A stretch of 64,000 nucleotides of DNA from Nematostella vectensis (lineage: Eukaryota > Cnidaria > Anthozoa > Actiniaria > Edwardsiidae). The stretch is from contig NC_064035.1 of the NCBI RefSeq assembly GCF_932526225.1, positions 6,881,501 to 6,945,500 of the forward strand, read 5' to 3'. Under the pieces are notes generated by a model, which was not told the origin of the DNA, made no database searches, and saw nothing but the letters and a program-made list of their open reading frames with translations. Within the stretch, counting starts at the first letter, position 1. Each line of letters opens with the position of its first letter. Below are positions 14,001 through 24,500 of the stretch, piece by piece. A program made the translations under genes and the position numbers.

Positions 14001-14042
14001 TGGGCTCTGATTCGAGCGGTTCTCTCCCCTCTGTACACTCAT
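11012..14042 (-). CDS. Hox-class homeobox transcription factor (hexapeptide + Q50 homeodomain)
   Basis: Sequence-specific nuclear transcription factor for axial patterning. Two coding exons on the minus strand: 14042-13871 and 11463-11012, joined G|GT in phase, giving about 207 aa. Exon 1 carries the PBX/Exd-binding hexapeptide QIYPWM near its end. A linker of about 15 residues ([16 protein letters not shown]) leads to a complete homeodomain. The domain runs from [17 protein letters not shown] to the recognition helix [16 protein letters not shown], with Q50 and N51 present. I chose ATG at 14042 because an in-frame TAA lies upstream of the TTG at 14093 and no earlier ATG is in frame. The helix is of anterior/central Hox type. 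No second homeobox is visible here. If the species is Nematostella, the isolated anthox6 (HoxA) is my first guess, but I cannot separate it from other anthox genes. The 2.4-kb intron (11464-13870) shows no other gene. Confidence 0.92.
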
Positions 14043-16814
14043 GGGAACGCAGCGTGATGTGTAAGGACTTTGGCTACGTTTTGCAGTTGACAAGTTTTAG
14101 AAATGTGTGTGCTGGGCAGCTTTGACCTCTTCTTGCTGAGATGGAGCGAACACGATGACAACGCAAACCGGGTGGCAGTATGCCTCTGAGCGCCCAAAAA
14201 AGAATGATGCATTATGATGTATGGCTTTCTAGACATTTGGACTAGGCACAGCCAATCACAGAGCTCCATTTTGTCGCTAATTAAAGATTACGCGCAAAGG
14301 AATGTAATCCTAAAATGACGTTTTGCCCTAGCGGAATCATTTATCATTTTCGACAGGGCCCTGTCGTAAGACGGGAAACCTTGATGACCCAAAACAGAAC
14401 CTCGCTAAGTATCGTTAAATATAAGAAAAATCTTATGTACACAATGTAAGACGGTGATATAAAAAAGGTAGAACTATAGGCGAGTACTCCATGTAGTTCT
14501 AAAGTACATGTCCTTGTAGTGTACGATTCTCAGTAAAAGCATTTACCTGGTAATTTGACCTAACGTAGCTAATGTAGTTTATCTAGGCGTTTGCTGCTGT
14601 TCAACGGGAAAATCGCATTGTAGTCGTTTTTTTTTACTATAGAGCATGTTCAGAACAACTGATTTACCCAGAACTTCTCGAGTCACCTCTACATAAGAAA
14701 CAAATAAAAAGCAGTGGCTTTGACACATGGAGAGAACGAATGGATTTAGTTCTAAGGGTATAATAAGCGGATTGCTTGACGCTACGTTTTAGAACCTCAT
14801 CGATCATTCTGACAAGACTTGGGAAACTTTTCCGACTTCCCGCTAGCTTTTCCTTTATCTGGGTAATGCTGTGATCACCTACAACTTGCAAAACACTTAT
14901 CTTATCCGAAATTATATACTTAACAAAAAAAGTCGATTCTTTGTAGTACCAGGAAGAATATGGTATGAAACCAGCTAAGAAGTTACACGTGACCAAAGCT
15001 TAAGTCCCAGTGGCATAAACTACAACAAAAAATATAAGTCAAAGTAGCCTTATTTTGGTGGCAATTTCAAAATGCATTGCTTATTTTACTTACCGGAATT
15101 TATCAATCAAATTACTAAGATCAAGAGAGAATAAGATCTTATGCTCTATTGCTAAGTTCAACAGCTATTTTAAGCTTTTATCGATATCTTTGAGCTATCA
15201 ATATTTGTTTCGACATATTACCCACCATTCCTTAATGTTCTTAAAGAAGGCATTAAAAGAAATAAAGAAAAAAAACTAGCTATTAATTCACTGAAAACTA
15301 CTACGACCCTCATAATCTCTCGGACATCTCAGTCAAGGACGGATGTTTTTTTTCTATCGGTAAATTATTTCACACATGAGCTCGATCGATCAATGTCAGT
15401 AAAACTGTTTATTGAAACATTGCCGATTCTGGTCGTTGAAAAGCAAATTTACAATAAATGCTACAAACAATATATTATACTAAATAAGTCCCGCGGCTCA
15501 GCCTGAAATTCTATAACAAGAGCTGCTGGAAGCGGGTACCAATGGCCGATTAGATTTCGGAGACCTGTGTCAGCATGCCGGCAGAGAGAGCCGTCTAGGT
15601 GCTAGGCGCTCTAGTCTCTTGACGCCTTAGCTTGTGGGCTCGAGAAGTACGTCGCCTAAAACTCGCGCTTGTCTGCCTCGATTGACGCCTAGCTATCCTA
15701 CAGGTGTTGGGAATAGAGACGATAGTCTAAGACCAGCATGCTATAATACCCTAATCAGATTTGAAAAAAGGAATCGATTCCAACGGAATGAAGTATGCAA
15801 TTAGATAATGTTATGTACGATGTACTCGCCCTATTTAGGATTTCTCAATTTGCCCTTATCCTAAAATTGCTAGCTGAAAGTCCCTAGACGTTTTTAAAAG
15901 TCAAGCATCACATAAAATAAAACAAATTTTAAAAATAAGATGAACGTTTTGTTAAAAGGTACAAGATCCATATGTTTATAGATTTTCCGTGTCTCTGGTA
16001 CGGCATTGTTAGCCGTATATCCAAGGTAATAGAGTCATGTTTTATCTATTCCACTGTTGTGAAGGCACTATATGTCTTATACCCAAGGAAAGGGTCGTGT
16101 TTATAGCTTTCTGATCGGCCATTGTGGTGGCATTGTTTGTCGTGTTTGTCCAGCGCAACACACCACAGACAAGAGGTCTCCACTCCACTCTTCACAGTAA
16201 CTGTATAAATCCACATGGATTAATTTCTTTACGGATTTGAAAAGAAAATCCAGAGTATCATCAAACAATCCGCTTAGCTGAGTTTAATTGATTGTTGCGT
16301 ATTTACTATTGATTAACTATGGTCGGAAATTGGGATCATTTGAATTCGGCATAGAACGGTAGTGTTTTACATGAGGTAATTCATAGCAATTCTGAAAGTG
16401 GTTCCGATGTTTTCGATGAAGCACTTTTCTACATATTTTCGTCTTGAAGATTCTACCAATATCCTAATCCGCAGGCATCTTTAGGAAATCAAAAACAAAA
16501 ACTATCTAAAAATTAAAGTCGTGGCAAGCGTAAAGAGTGCAAACGACAGTCTCCGCGATCCTCGCTACGCCTCAGGACCCCCGCATGCACGAATAGCCAA
16601 TCAGGAAAGAGATGACGTAATAACAGCCATGTGGTCCCAAAATATCCCACAAAAATGTCGAACGGAAAAAAGATGGGTTTGAGATATTTTTCTGCGAATT
16701 TGGGCAAGCAAATAAACACTTTCCAACATGTTGTACACTTTGTGGGACATTTGGGTTGGACTTCCCTGGCTTCTATTTGCCTGATATCCGTGCGCGCGTC
16801 GGATGTATACTGTA
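14043..16814. other. Upstream region of the Hox gene; no gene seen
   Basis: Presumed Hox 5'UTR and promoter. On the Hox strand an inverted CCAAT (plus-strand AGCCAATCACAG near 14249-14260) lies about 210 bases upstream of the chosen ATG. The remainder has only short ORFs lacking recognisable domains. No mir-10/100-like hairpin was recognised by eye. Confidence 0.4.
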
Positions 16815-17653
16815 CAGCCATTTCAATAAACGTTGTCCAAGAGCGCTATGCCGCACACACCCATACCGCGAGGTGGTATGGGTAATATATGTTGTAACAT
16901 GTTTTCAGTAAATATGCCGCTATTTTATAGTGAAGACCTTCGCTGGCGAGTTATTTGGATGGTACAGTTTCTTGCATTATCTATCGAAGACACTGCGGCA
17001 TTTCTTTCTATGTGCCGCGTACAATTGTAAAAGGTATCTGCAAAAATAGGGACGACAACGGCAACGCGAAAGACGACGGCAGGAAACAATTGAGAATTCA
17101 AAGAGCCAGACGTGAAATATACTCTGAAATGGATTCTGTCTGATACATTTCAGCCGTTTTTCTTCAAACGACAACGTGAAAACTCCAAGTTTCATGGTCT
17201 AGTTAGGACGGGAACGTGTGCGCTGAAAACTAGACTATCCTTGTTCGCTATGCTAGAAATAAGATTCTAGGTTTTACTATAGTTTCTTTGGGGAATACAT
17301 AAACGAGTGAATTTATCTAAACTGGTTTAAAATTGAGCGCAAAGTATGAAAGCCTTTTGGGTTCTCCCTGCAGTCGGTCGCCGTCGTCGTTGCTATTTCG
17401 TTCAGGCACGTTCAGGTTTTTTTTAGTGTATATAAGGAGTCTCCGCTTGATACCTCTTACGGGATAGGTTCCAAACCTGTTTAAGATATACATTTAGAAA
17501 ATCAGACTGTACTGCCATTCTGATAGCGTTCAACGAAGTTCGTGTCGGCGGTGAAGGATGGCAGAGCTTGAAGCAACATATATTACCCATACCACCTCGC
17601 GGTATGGGCGCGTGCGGCAGAGCGCTCTTTGACAACGTTCATTTAAATAGCTG
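16815..17653 (+). mobile_element. Tc1/mariner-like non-autonomous transposon with long TIRs
   Basis: 839-bp unit flanked by TA at both ends (16813-16814 and 17654-17655), the target duplication expected of Tc1/mariner elements. It starts CAGCCATTTCAATAAACGTTG and ends with the near reverse complement. The TIRs extend about 75 bp, including the block CCATACCGCGAGGTGGTATGG. Inside, 16914-17028 encodes a short peptide with FYSEDLRWRVIWM, resembling the N-terminal helix-turn-helix of IS630/Tc1-type transposases. A stop follows and no catalytic DDE/D domain is present. It is therefore a deleted, immobile or trans-mobilised copy. Confidence 0.8.
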
Positions 17654-17880
17654 TATAAATTATCGTCACTACATTCTGATCAATCACTCTCACCCACAAA
17701 GAAGACTGTCACAAGTGTACACATGAAAAGATTACAATGCGAATAGATGTTTTAATTATTCGACCAAATGCATCATCCCATAGAGTAAATTTTATAAACT
17801 TTATATATCTGAGACATATTATCGGTATATTTGGTTTCAAATTTTATAGATATTTTTTTTTTAAATTTAAAAATAAATAT

Positions 17881-17886
17881 TTTATT
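17881..17886 (-). promoter_or_regulatory. Candidate PIKfyve poly(A) signal
   Basis: AATAAA on the minus strand about 620 bases past the PIKfyve stop. It would place the 94-bp repeat array inside the 3'UTR. Position and motif only. Confidence 0.4.
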
Positions 17887-18000
17887 GTTATCACGCTTGT
17901 GGGTGGACTGTGGGTATTTGCACAGGCAACCCAACGAGAAGTCGGTTAACCACGAATGATTTTCAAATCAATTCTTCCCAAACCCGTTTAAATAGCAACT

Positions 18001-18560
18001 CTCTGCCCGGGAAGCAGTCCACTCGTTTTTAAGTGGCTAGTCTAAGTCGTTTCCAAGTCCTGTCCATTTGTACGGTACCATAAGCACTTGCCTCTAGCCA
18101 TGTCCGGGAAGCATTTCCACTCGTTCATGAGCTAATCGAAGTCATTCTCTAGTCTTGTCCATTTGTCCGGTACCATAAGCACTTGCCTCTGGCAATGTCC
18201 GGGGAGCAGTCCACTTGTTCATGAGTTAATCCAAGTCGTTTCCTAGTCCTGTCCACTTGTCCGGTACCATAAGCACTTGCCTCTGGCAATGTCCGGGGAG
18301 CAGTCCACTTGTTCATGAGTTAATCCAAGTCGTTTCCTAGTCCTGTCCACTTGTCCGGTACCATAAGCACTTGCCTCTGGCAATGTCCGGGGAGCAGTCC
18401 ACTTGTTCATGAGTTAATCCAAGTCGTTTCCTAGTCCTGTCCACTTGTCCGGTACCATAAGCACTTGCCTCTGGCAATGTCCGGGGAGCAGTCCACTTGT
18501 TCATGAGTTAATCCAAGTCGTTTCCAAGTCCTGTCCACTTGTCCGGTACCATAAGAAAAT
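18001..18560 (-). repeat. 94-bp tandem repeat copied from the PIKfyve C-terminal coding end
   Basis: GGTACCATAAG (plus strand) recurs at about 18074, 18169, 18263, 18357, 18451 and 18545. The 18545 copy is the genuine last exon. Each unit, read on the minus strand, contains the codons for LMVPDKWTGLG, the final Asp/Leu codons and TAA, plus about 40 bases of UTR. Units 2-5 are nearly identical; the outer copies are more diverged, with a partial unit near 18001-18060. Confidence 0.9.
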
Positions 18561-21500
18561 ACCTCTGCATGGCCTCAGTGAACCTAGTGCGGTAGAGCTC
18601 GGGCGAGAGCACGGTGGGCATCTTGCCTTGGCCTCCGAGGATCCCGCTCGACTTGACGTACATCTCGAGCTTCTTGTCCCACGTGAACGTTCGGATGAAG
18701 TCTATAAGAAAACGAACAGCAAGTAGTAGGTTTTTTTAGTCCAGCCCTGGGTTTGTAGTCCTAGCCTTTTTATCCGTTTTACTCTGCGAGGCCATTTTTG
18801 AATACTGTGTTATATACAGGTCTACTAAAAAATTCGAGGTATAGTGACTGATTTTTTTAAATAAATACGTCTTCAGTGTCGAGTGTCCTTGCAGTGACGA
18901 GTATCGAGTAGTGAACATAAACAATCGGGTAGCAAGTGTCGAGTTTCGGGTTGTCAGACTTACCGATAATGCCGATGACAAGCTCGGACCTTGTCTGGTC
19001 TATCCCCACGAGAAGCGAGTAGTCCATCACCATGTGCTGTGCCAGGAACTCCGTGTCCTTAAAAATCGCTTTGGATAACACAGCCTTTGAGTGAGGGCGA
19101 ATGAAGATCGGGTGCTCGCGTATCACTGGAGGAAAGAGTAGACATGAAATAACTCTTTTATACTATAAAATGAATGTTTTCTAAGAGCATGTTAGAGCCG
19201 TAATGTCACCAGTTAATGTCAGACGGCAGCCTCAACCGACAAAAGACAAAAGAATCTATTAGAATCTGCGATATTAAACAGGCCATCCGCTCTAAATTAT
19301 CAGTCACATCCTCGAAGAAACTTCCAATAGACATACTGCTTTTACAATTTTGAAATATTTTTCGCTTTCTTCGTTAAAAATCATCGGAAGTAAACTGGTG
19401 ACAATACGGTTTCTGATGATTGTGTTCACTCACTCTCAAGAAGGTTTTCATCGAGCAGGACATCGTTATCGACACCTGACGACTCGACGTAGCGACCACG
19501 CATAGAGCCCTTCAAATCGAACGTCTGTTGAGGATAAAACAAATGTGAGAAATGAGAAGAAAAGGGGAAAAATATAAAATCGGTGGAAGCGAGGATGAGG
19601 GTTGTTTGAGGGTGAGAGTTGAGGTGAAGGCCAGAGAAAAGGGATTGAATTACAATAACAATAGGATAAAAGGGTGTATTCATGGTTATTAAAAGAACGT
19701 ACTTAAGGAGATTAGAGGGAAGGAGATTCCGCAGCTAATGTAGGTGAAACCCCTCTAATAACCCCAGTGTAAGGGCAAAGCAAGGAAACAGGTTGCTATA
19801 AGAAAATCAATTTAAAGAGTGCCGATAGACAGATTACCTCATAGAACGAGTGCCGATAGACAGATTACCTCATCAATCTTGCGATCGTAGAACAGATTCT
19901 CCATCACTACGACGTCCTGTCGCATCGTCGCATTCGTCAGCGAGTTTTTGTAGCCAATGCGATAGACACCGAGAATCTTGGCGAGCAATGGTGGCCTCTG
20001 TAGCAACATGGCAGATAAGTAATACGTTAACTACATGTAAGCTGCTTTCAGACTACTAAACATGTGCAGCTCCAGTTAGATATTTTCCCAAAGGACTCCC
20101 CTTCCGGAATTCCCGAGTTGTCATTTGTATAGTGAAAACAAGGCTTTTATCTTAGGCTAAAGCATTCCGCACCTTGTCGTTAAGAGACTTGTTCATGTAC
20201 TGGAAATAGTAAGGCGCGAATTCCAGAAAGGATTGCAGTTCCAGCTTTGACATCTGCTTGAGAACAAACCGGTCATCTGCAAACCAACACACGAAATGGT
20301 CAAGGGGCGTGTAGCAAGAATATAAGAACCACATGAGTTATAGATACTGAAGGGATGAGTTGCCAATTGGTTCTTTGGTAAAGGTTCAATGGGAAATCAA
20401 AGTTTACCTGAAGACGAAAAGCTATCCTAACAGGGACATCGCAGGACATATTACAGGGTCACGATCACAAACAATGGATCGTTTGTGGGCTATTGCAGGC
20501 TTCCTGTGTAATGCTTAACAGTGTCGAGATATAGTAAATATTGAGAATTATTCACCTAATGATTTGGAGAATGATGAACCAGACTTTCCTCCCCTTGCCC
20601 TCCATACGACGCAATGTGCGAGCGATCTGATGAACCTACAAGAAGGTACATATATGCATTTAAACAATATTTAAAAAAAAACTATGAAACTTTTGGGGCA
20701 AAAGCCTTTTTTTAAATACTTTTTTTTATTGCTTTTTGAAAAAAACAAACAATACATTTAGTACGTAACATACATAACATCACACTAAATACACTAAGCT
20801 ACACTATACAGTACAACACAACTCCTTTCTACCTTCCTATTACAATTAAATATTGATCATACAGGACGATCATAGTGTCAATTTTTCTTATTTTTGAAGA
20901 TGTTTTGAGTACTTATTTTTGTTTTGTTTTAACTAGTGAGATAAAGATATGGATCAAAAGCCGAACCTTTCTTCCCCATCAAGAAAGATCTTTTTTCGTA
21001 AATTTCTGAACTGCTCAGCAAAATACACGCTGCATACGAACCGGCATCCAGGGTAAGAAAACTCTAAAAAGAAAGAAAGGGTTTTAAGCCAAATATAATG
21101 ACGACAAAGGAAACCTTTAAAAAAAAGGGGAAAAGACACAGTTAATATAAATAATCTGCAAAAGTGAAGCTTACGCATTTTTATGTGAAAGTTTAAAGGT
21201 TCTTGTCCGGTTTGACGTGGAAATCCAAACTCTACCAGACCTAAAAATACAAAAATCTCCATTGAGAGGCGTAATATCGGATTAATTTCATATTTACAAT
21301 TAATTTCACAATACTTTTCCACGGGGGGTTGGGAATTAGTGTTCCCAAGTTCGCAACCTAAGTTCCCAACTTCGATTTTAAGGCTGGACCCTTTAAAATG
21401 AGTTAGAAAAATATAGATTCGAGATCGGTGATGTAATAGAAATTAGAATATTACACTGCAAAGTTTGTTATATTTAAATTTTATTTGAACTTTGATAAGA

Positions 21501-24500
21501 AAAAAAGAAGAGCTAAAGAAACCTTCACGTACACACGCACCGCAACCAAACAATCCAATTGACATTTTCAGATAAAAAGTATAATCTCCCGAACATTCGT
21601 TGGCATTTTTAGCCCTTGCCTCATGAGGGGATTTCTCCCCTTTTGAAGGGCCTAACTTTAAAATCGAAGTTGGGAACTCACGTTGCGAACGTTGTACGTT
21701 GCCAACTACCCAAAGAAGTTCCCAACCCCCCGCGGAAATATATTGTGAAATTAACTGTAACGGCAAGAGTTGAAACGAGAGCCGCACACTTTGCACCTTT
21801 TATTTGGACCATCTATTACCTGAATCCTCTGAATCTTCTTTCTTTTTACCATCAACCGATACCGACTCCTCGTATTTACTACCAGGTCGAGTTGGCTCTC
21901 GAGAGGTCCCCACTACCCCCTCCCCGGTGTCCTTGGATTTGTCACTGCTTTGGCCTCGCGAGTACTTGACGATGTCGTCCGAGTGACTTGAAGTTTGCTT
22001 TCTCCGCCTGTCGGGCACGACAGGCTCACGGCCCGAAGTCGTATCGACTATTTCTACGTGTTCGGTGTCGATCGAAACTTGGTCGAACTGATCATCGAGC
22101 ATACTGCGATTCTGGATATTTACGCTTACAAAATCTGAAAATACGCCAATCAGGTTAAAATCTAGTAATATCCGGGAGCTACTACGATGTGGTGAATGTG
22201 TGAGGAAAAGACTGACTGTAATACCTTCTTCGGAGCCGTCGTTGCTTGACTGTCTCATGGTTTCTCTACTCAGTGTGAGATGAAGAGAGGTCTCCACATC
22301 CCTGGCAAGGATAAACATTTATCAATATGATGTGACGTGACCTGGCTTTAAAAAACCCAAGCAATACAGTTATTAACAGGGGCTCCCCTCCCCTCGCGTG
22401 TTTTTCCCTTCTCAAGAAATCTACTTTTTCACCTATCTCTCCAGCGTGTTCCTCTGTATTTCGCATGTTCAATATCTCGCTTATCTCTCTCTTCCTCTTT
22501 TGCGTATTCCTCTGTAATCTAGCGTGACCTACCATCTTGCCTATCTATCTATTTCTCCCTCTCGCGAGACCATGCCATCTCGCGTGACCCACCAGCTCGC
22601 CTATCTCTATCTCTCTCTCGCGTATTCCTCTGCCATCTCGCGTGTCCTACTATCTCGCCTATCTCTATCTTTCCCGATCTCGAGTGTTTTTCTGCCACCT
22701 CGCGCGACCCACCAGCTCGCCTATCTCTATCTCCCTCTCGCGTATTCCTCTGCCATCTCGCGTGTCCTACTATCTCGCCTATCTCTCTCTTACTCTCCTG
22801 TGTTCCTCTACTATCTCGCGTGACCCGCTAACTCGTCTACTCCCTCTATTCCTCTCACGCGAGTTCCTCCGCCATCTCCCGTGACCTACTATCTCGCCTA
22901 TATATCTCTCCCCCTCGCGTGTCCCTCTACTATCTCGCCTATATATCTCTCCCCCTCGCGTTTTCCTCTACTATCTCGCCGAAATATCTCTCCCCCTCGC
23001 GTGTCCCTCTACTATCTCGCCTATATATCTCTCCCTCTCGCCTGTTCCTCTACTATCTCGCCGATATATCTCTCCCCTTCGCGTGTTCCTCTACTATCTC
23101 GCCGATATATCTCTCCCTCTCGCGTCTCCCTCTACTATCTCGCCGATATATCTCTCCCCCTCACGTGTTCCTCTACTATCTCGCCTATATATCTCTCCCT
23201 CTCGGTCGTTCTTCTGTCATCTCGCGTGACCTACCTATCGGGGGACTCGACTTGCTGCTGCTGGTAATAAAGCTGTTGGGGTTGAGGGTCTCGGCTCTTC
23301 ATAACAAGAGACATAGTCTGCGTGATGGCACACAACTTAACATGGTACTCCTTGGTACTGTTGAAAATAACAAATACACCAAGAAAGGAAATAATGTGGA
23401 GTCATGGGTTTGCTTGATTAATTAGTAAAGGCGGCGCTATTCCACTTCTTTTACAAACAAAAAGGGACAATTTCTTGGGATGTAAAGTGGGTTTTCCGTT
23501 AAGAAGCTAGCAAGGAATGTCCAGTAATAGCTTAATCACCTTAGGGCGTATGCTATGATGGAGCTCGGTTCCTTTTCGCTGACCACCACAAGAACTTTCT
23601 CGCCGGGCGGTAACAGATGGTGCTCATGGCTAGGGCTGAACACAAAATGGTGTAAAGACACAAGACTGGGCATAGCGTATAAGACTGGGCATAGGGTATA
23701 AGACTGGGCATAGGGTATAAGACTGGGCATAGCGCATAAGACTGGGCATAGGGTATAAGACTGGGCATAGGGTATAAGACTGGGCATAGCGTATAAGACT
23801 GGGCATAGGGTATAAGACTGGGCATAGGGTATAAGACTGGGCATAGGGTATAAGACTGGGCATAGCGTATAAGACTGGGCATAGGGTATAAGACTGGGCA
23901 TAGGGTATAAGACTGGGCATAGCGTATAAGACTGGGCATAGGGTATAAGACTTGGCATAGGGTATAAGACTGGGCATAGCGTATAAGACTGGGCATAGGG
24001 TATAAGACTGGGCATAGGGTATAAGACTGGGCATAGGGTATAAGACTGGGCATAGCGTATAAGACTGGGCATAGGGTATAAGACTGGGCATAGAGTATAA
24101 GACTGGGCATAGCGTATAAGACTGGGCATAGGGTATAAGACTGGGCATAGGGTATAAGACTAGGCATAGGGTATAAGACTGGGCATAGGGTATAAGACTG
24201 GGCATAGGGTATAAGACTGGGCATAGAGTATAAGACTGGGCATAGGGTATAAGACTAGGCATAGGGTATAAGACTGGGCATAGGGTATAAGACTGGGCAT
24301 AGCGTATAAGACTGGGCATAGGGTATAAGACTGGGCATAGCGTATAAGACTGGGCATAGGGTATAAGACTGGGCATAGGGTATAAGACTGGGCATAGCGT
24401 ATAAGACTGGGCATAGGGTATAAGACTGGGCATAGGGTATAAGACTAGGCATAGTAAAATATAAGGGTGGACACAGACGTGCCCATTAAAGAAATAAGAT

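Noticed and set aside
16513..16821. 102-aa minus-strand ORF beside the Tc1-like element
   Set aside because: It lies outside the TA-flanked boundary, has no domain, and its codons are unremarkable.
14043..18000. A mir-10/100 hairpin or a second Hox gene near the homeobox gene
   Set aside because: I scanned for the known seed region and for homeodomain helix-3 codons by eye and saw neither; a covariance or HMM search would be decisive.
18001..18500. Extra PIKfyve C-terminal exons used alternatively
   Set aside because: The 94-bp copies lack a usable acceptor of their own and follow the real stop in the same transcript; they are best read as 3'UTR repeat.
22524..23425. Leu/Ser/Tyr-rich plus-strand ORFs up to 168 aa
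   Set aside because: CT-rich minisatellite antisense to PIKfyve exon 27 and its intron; no start context or domain.
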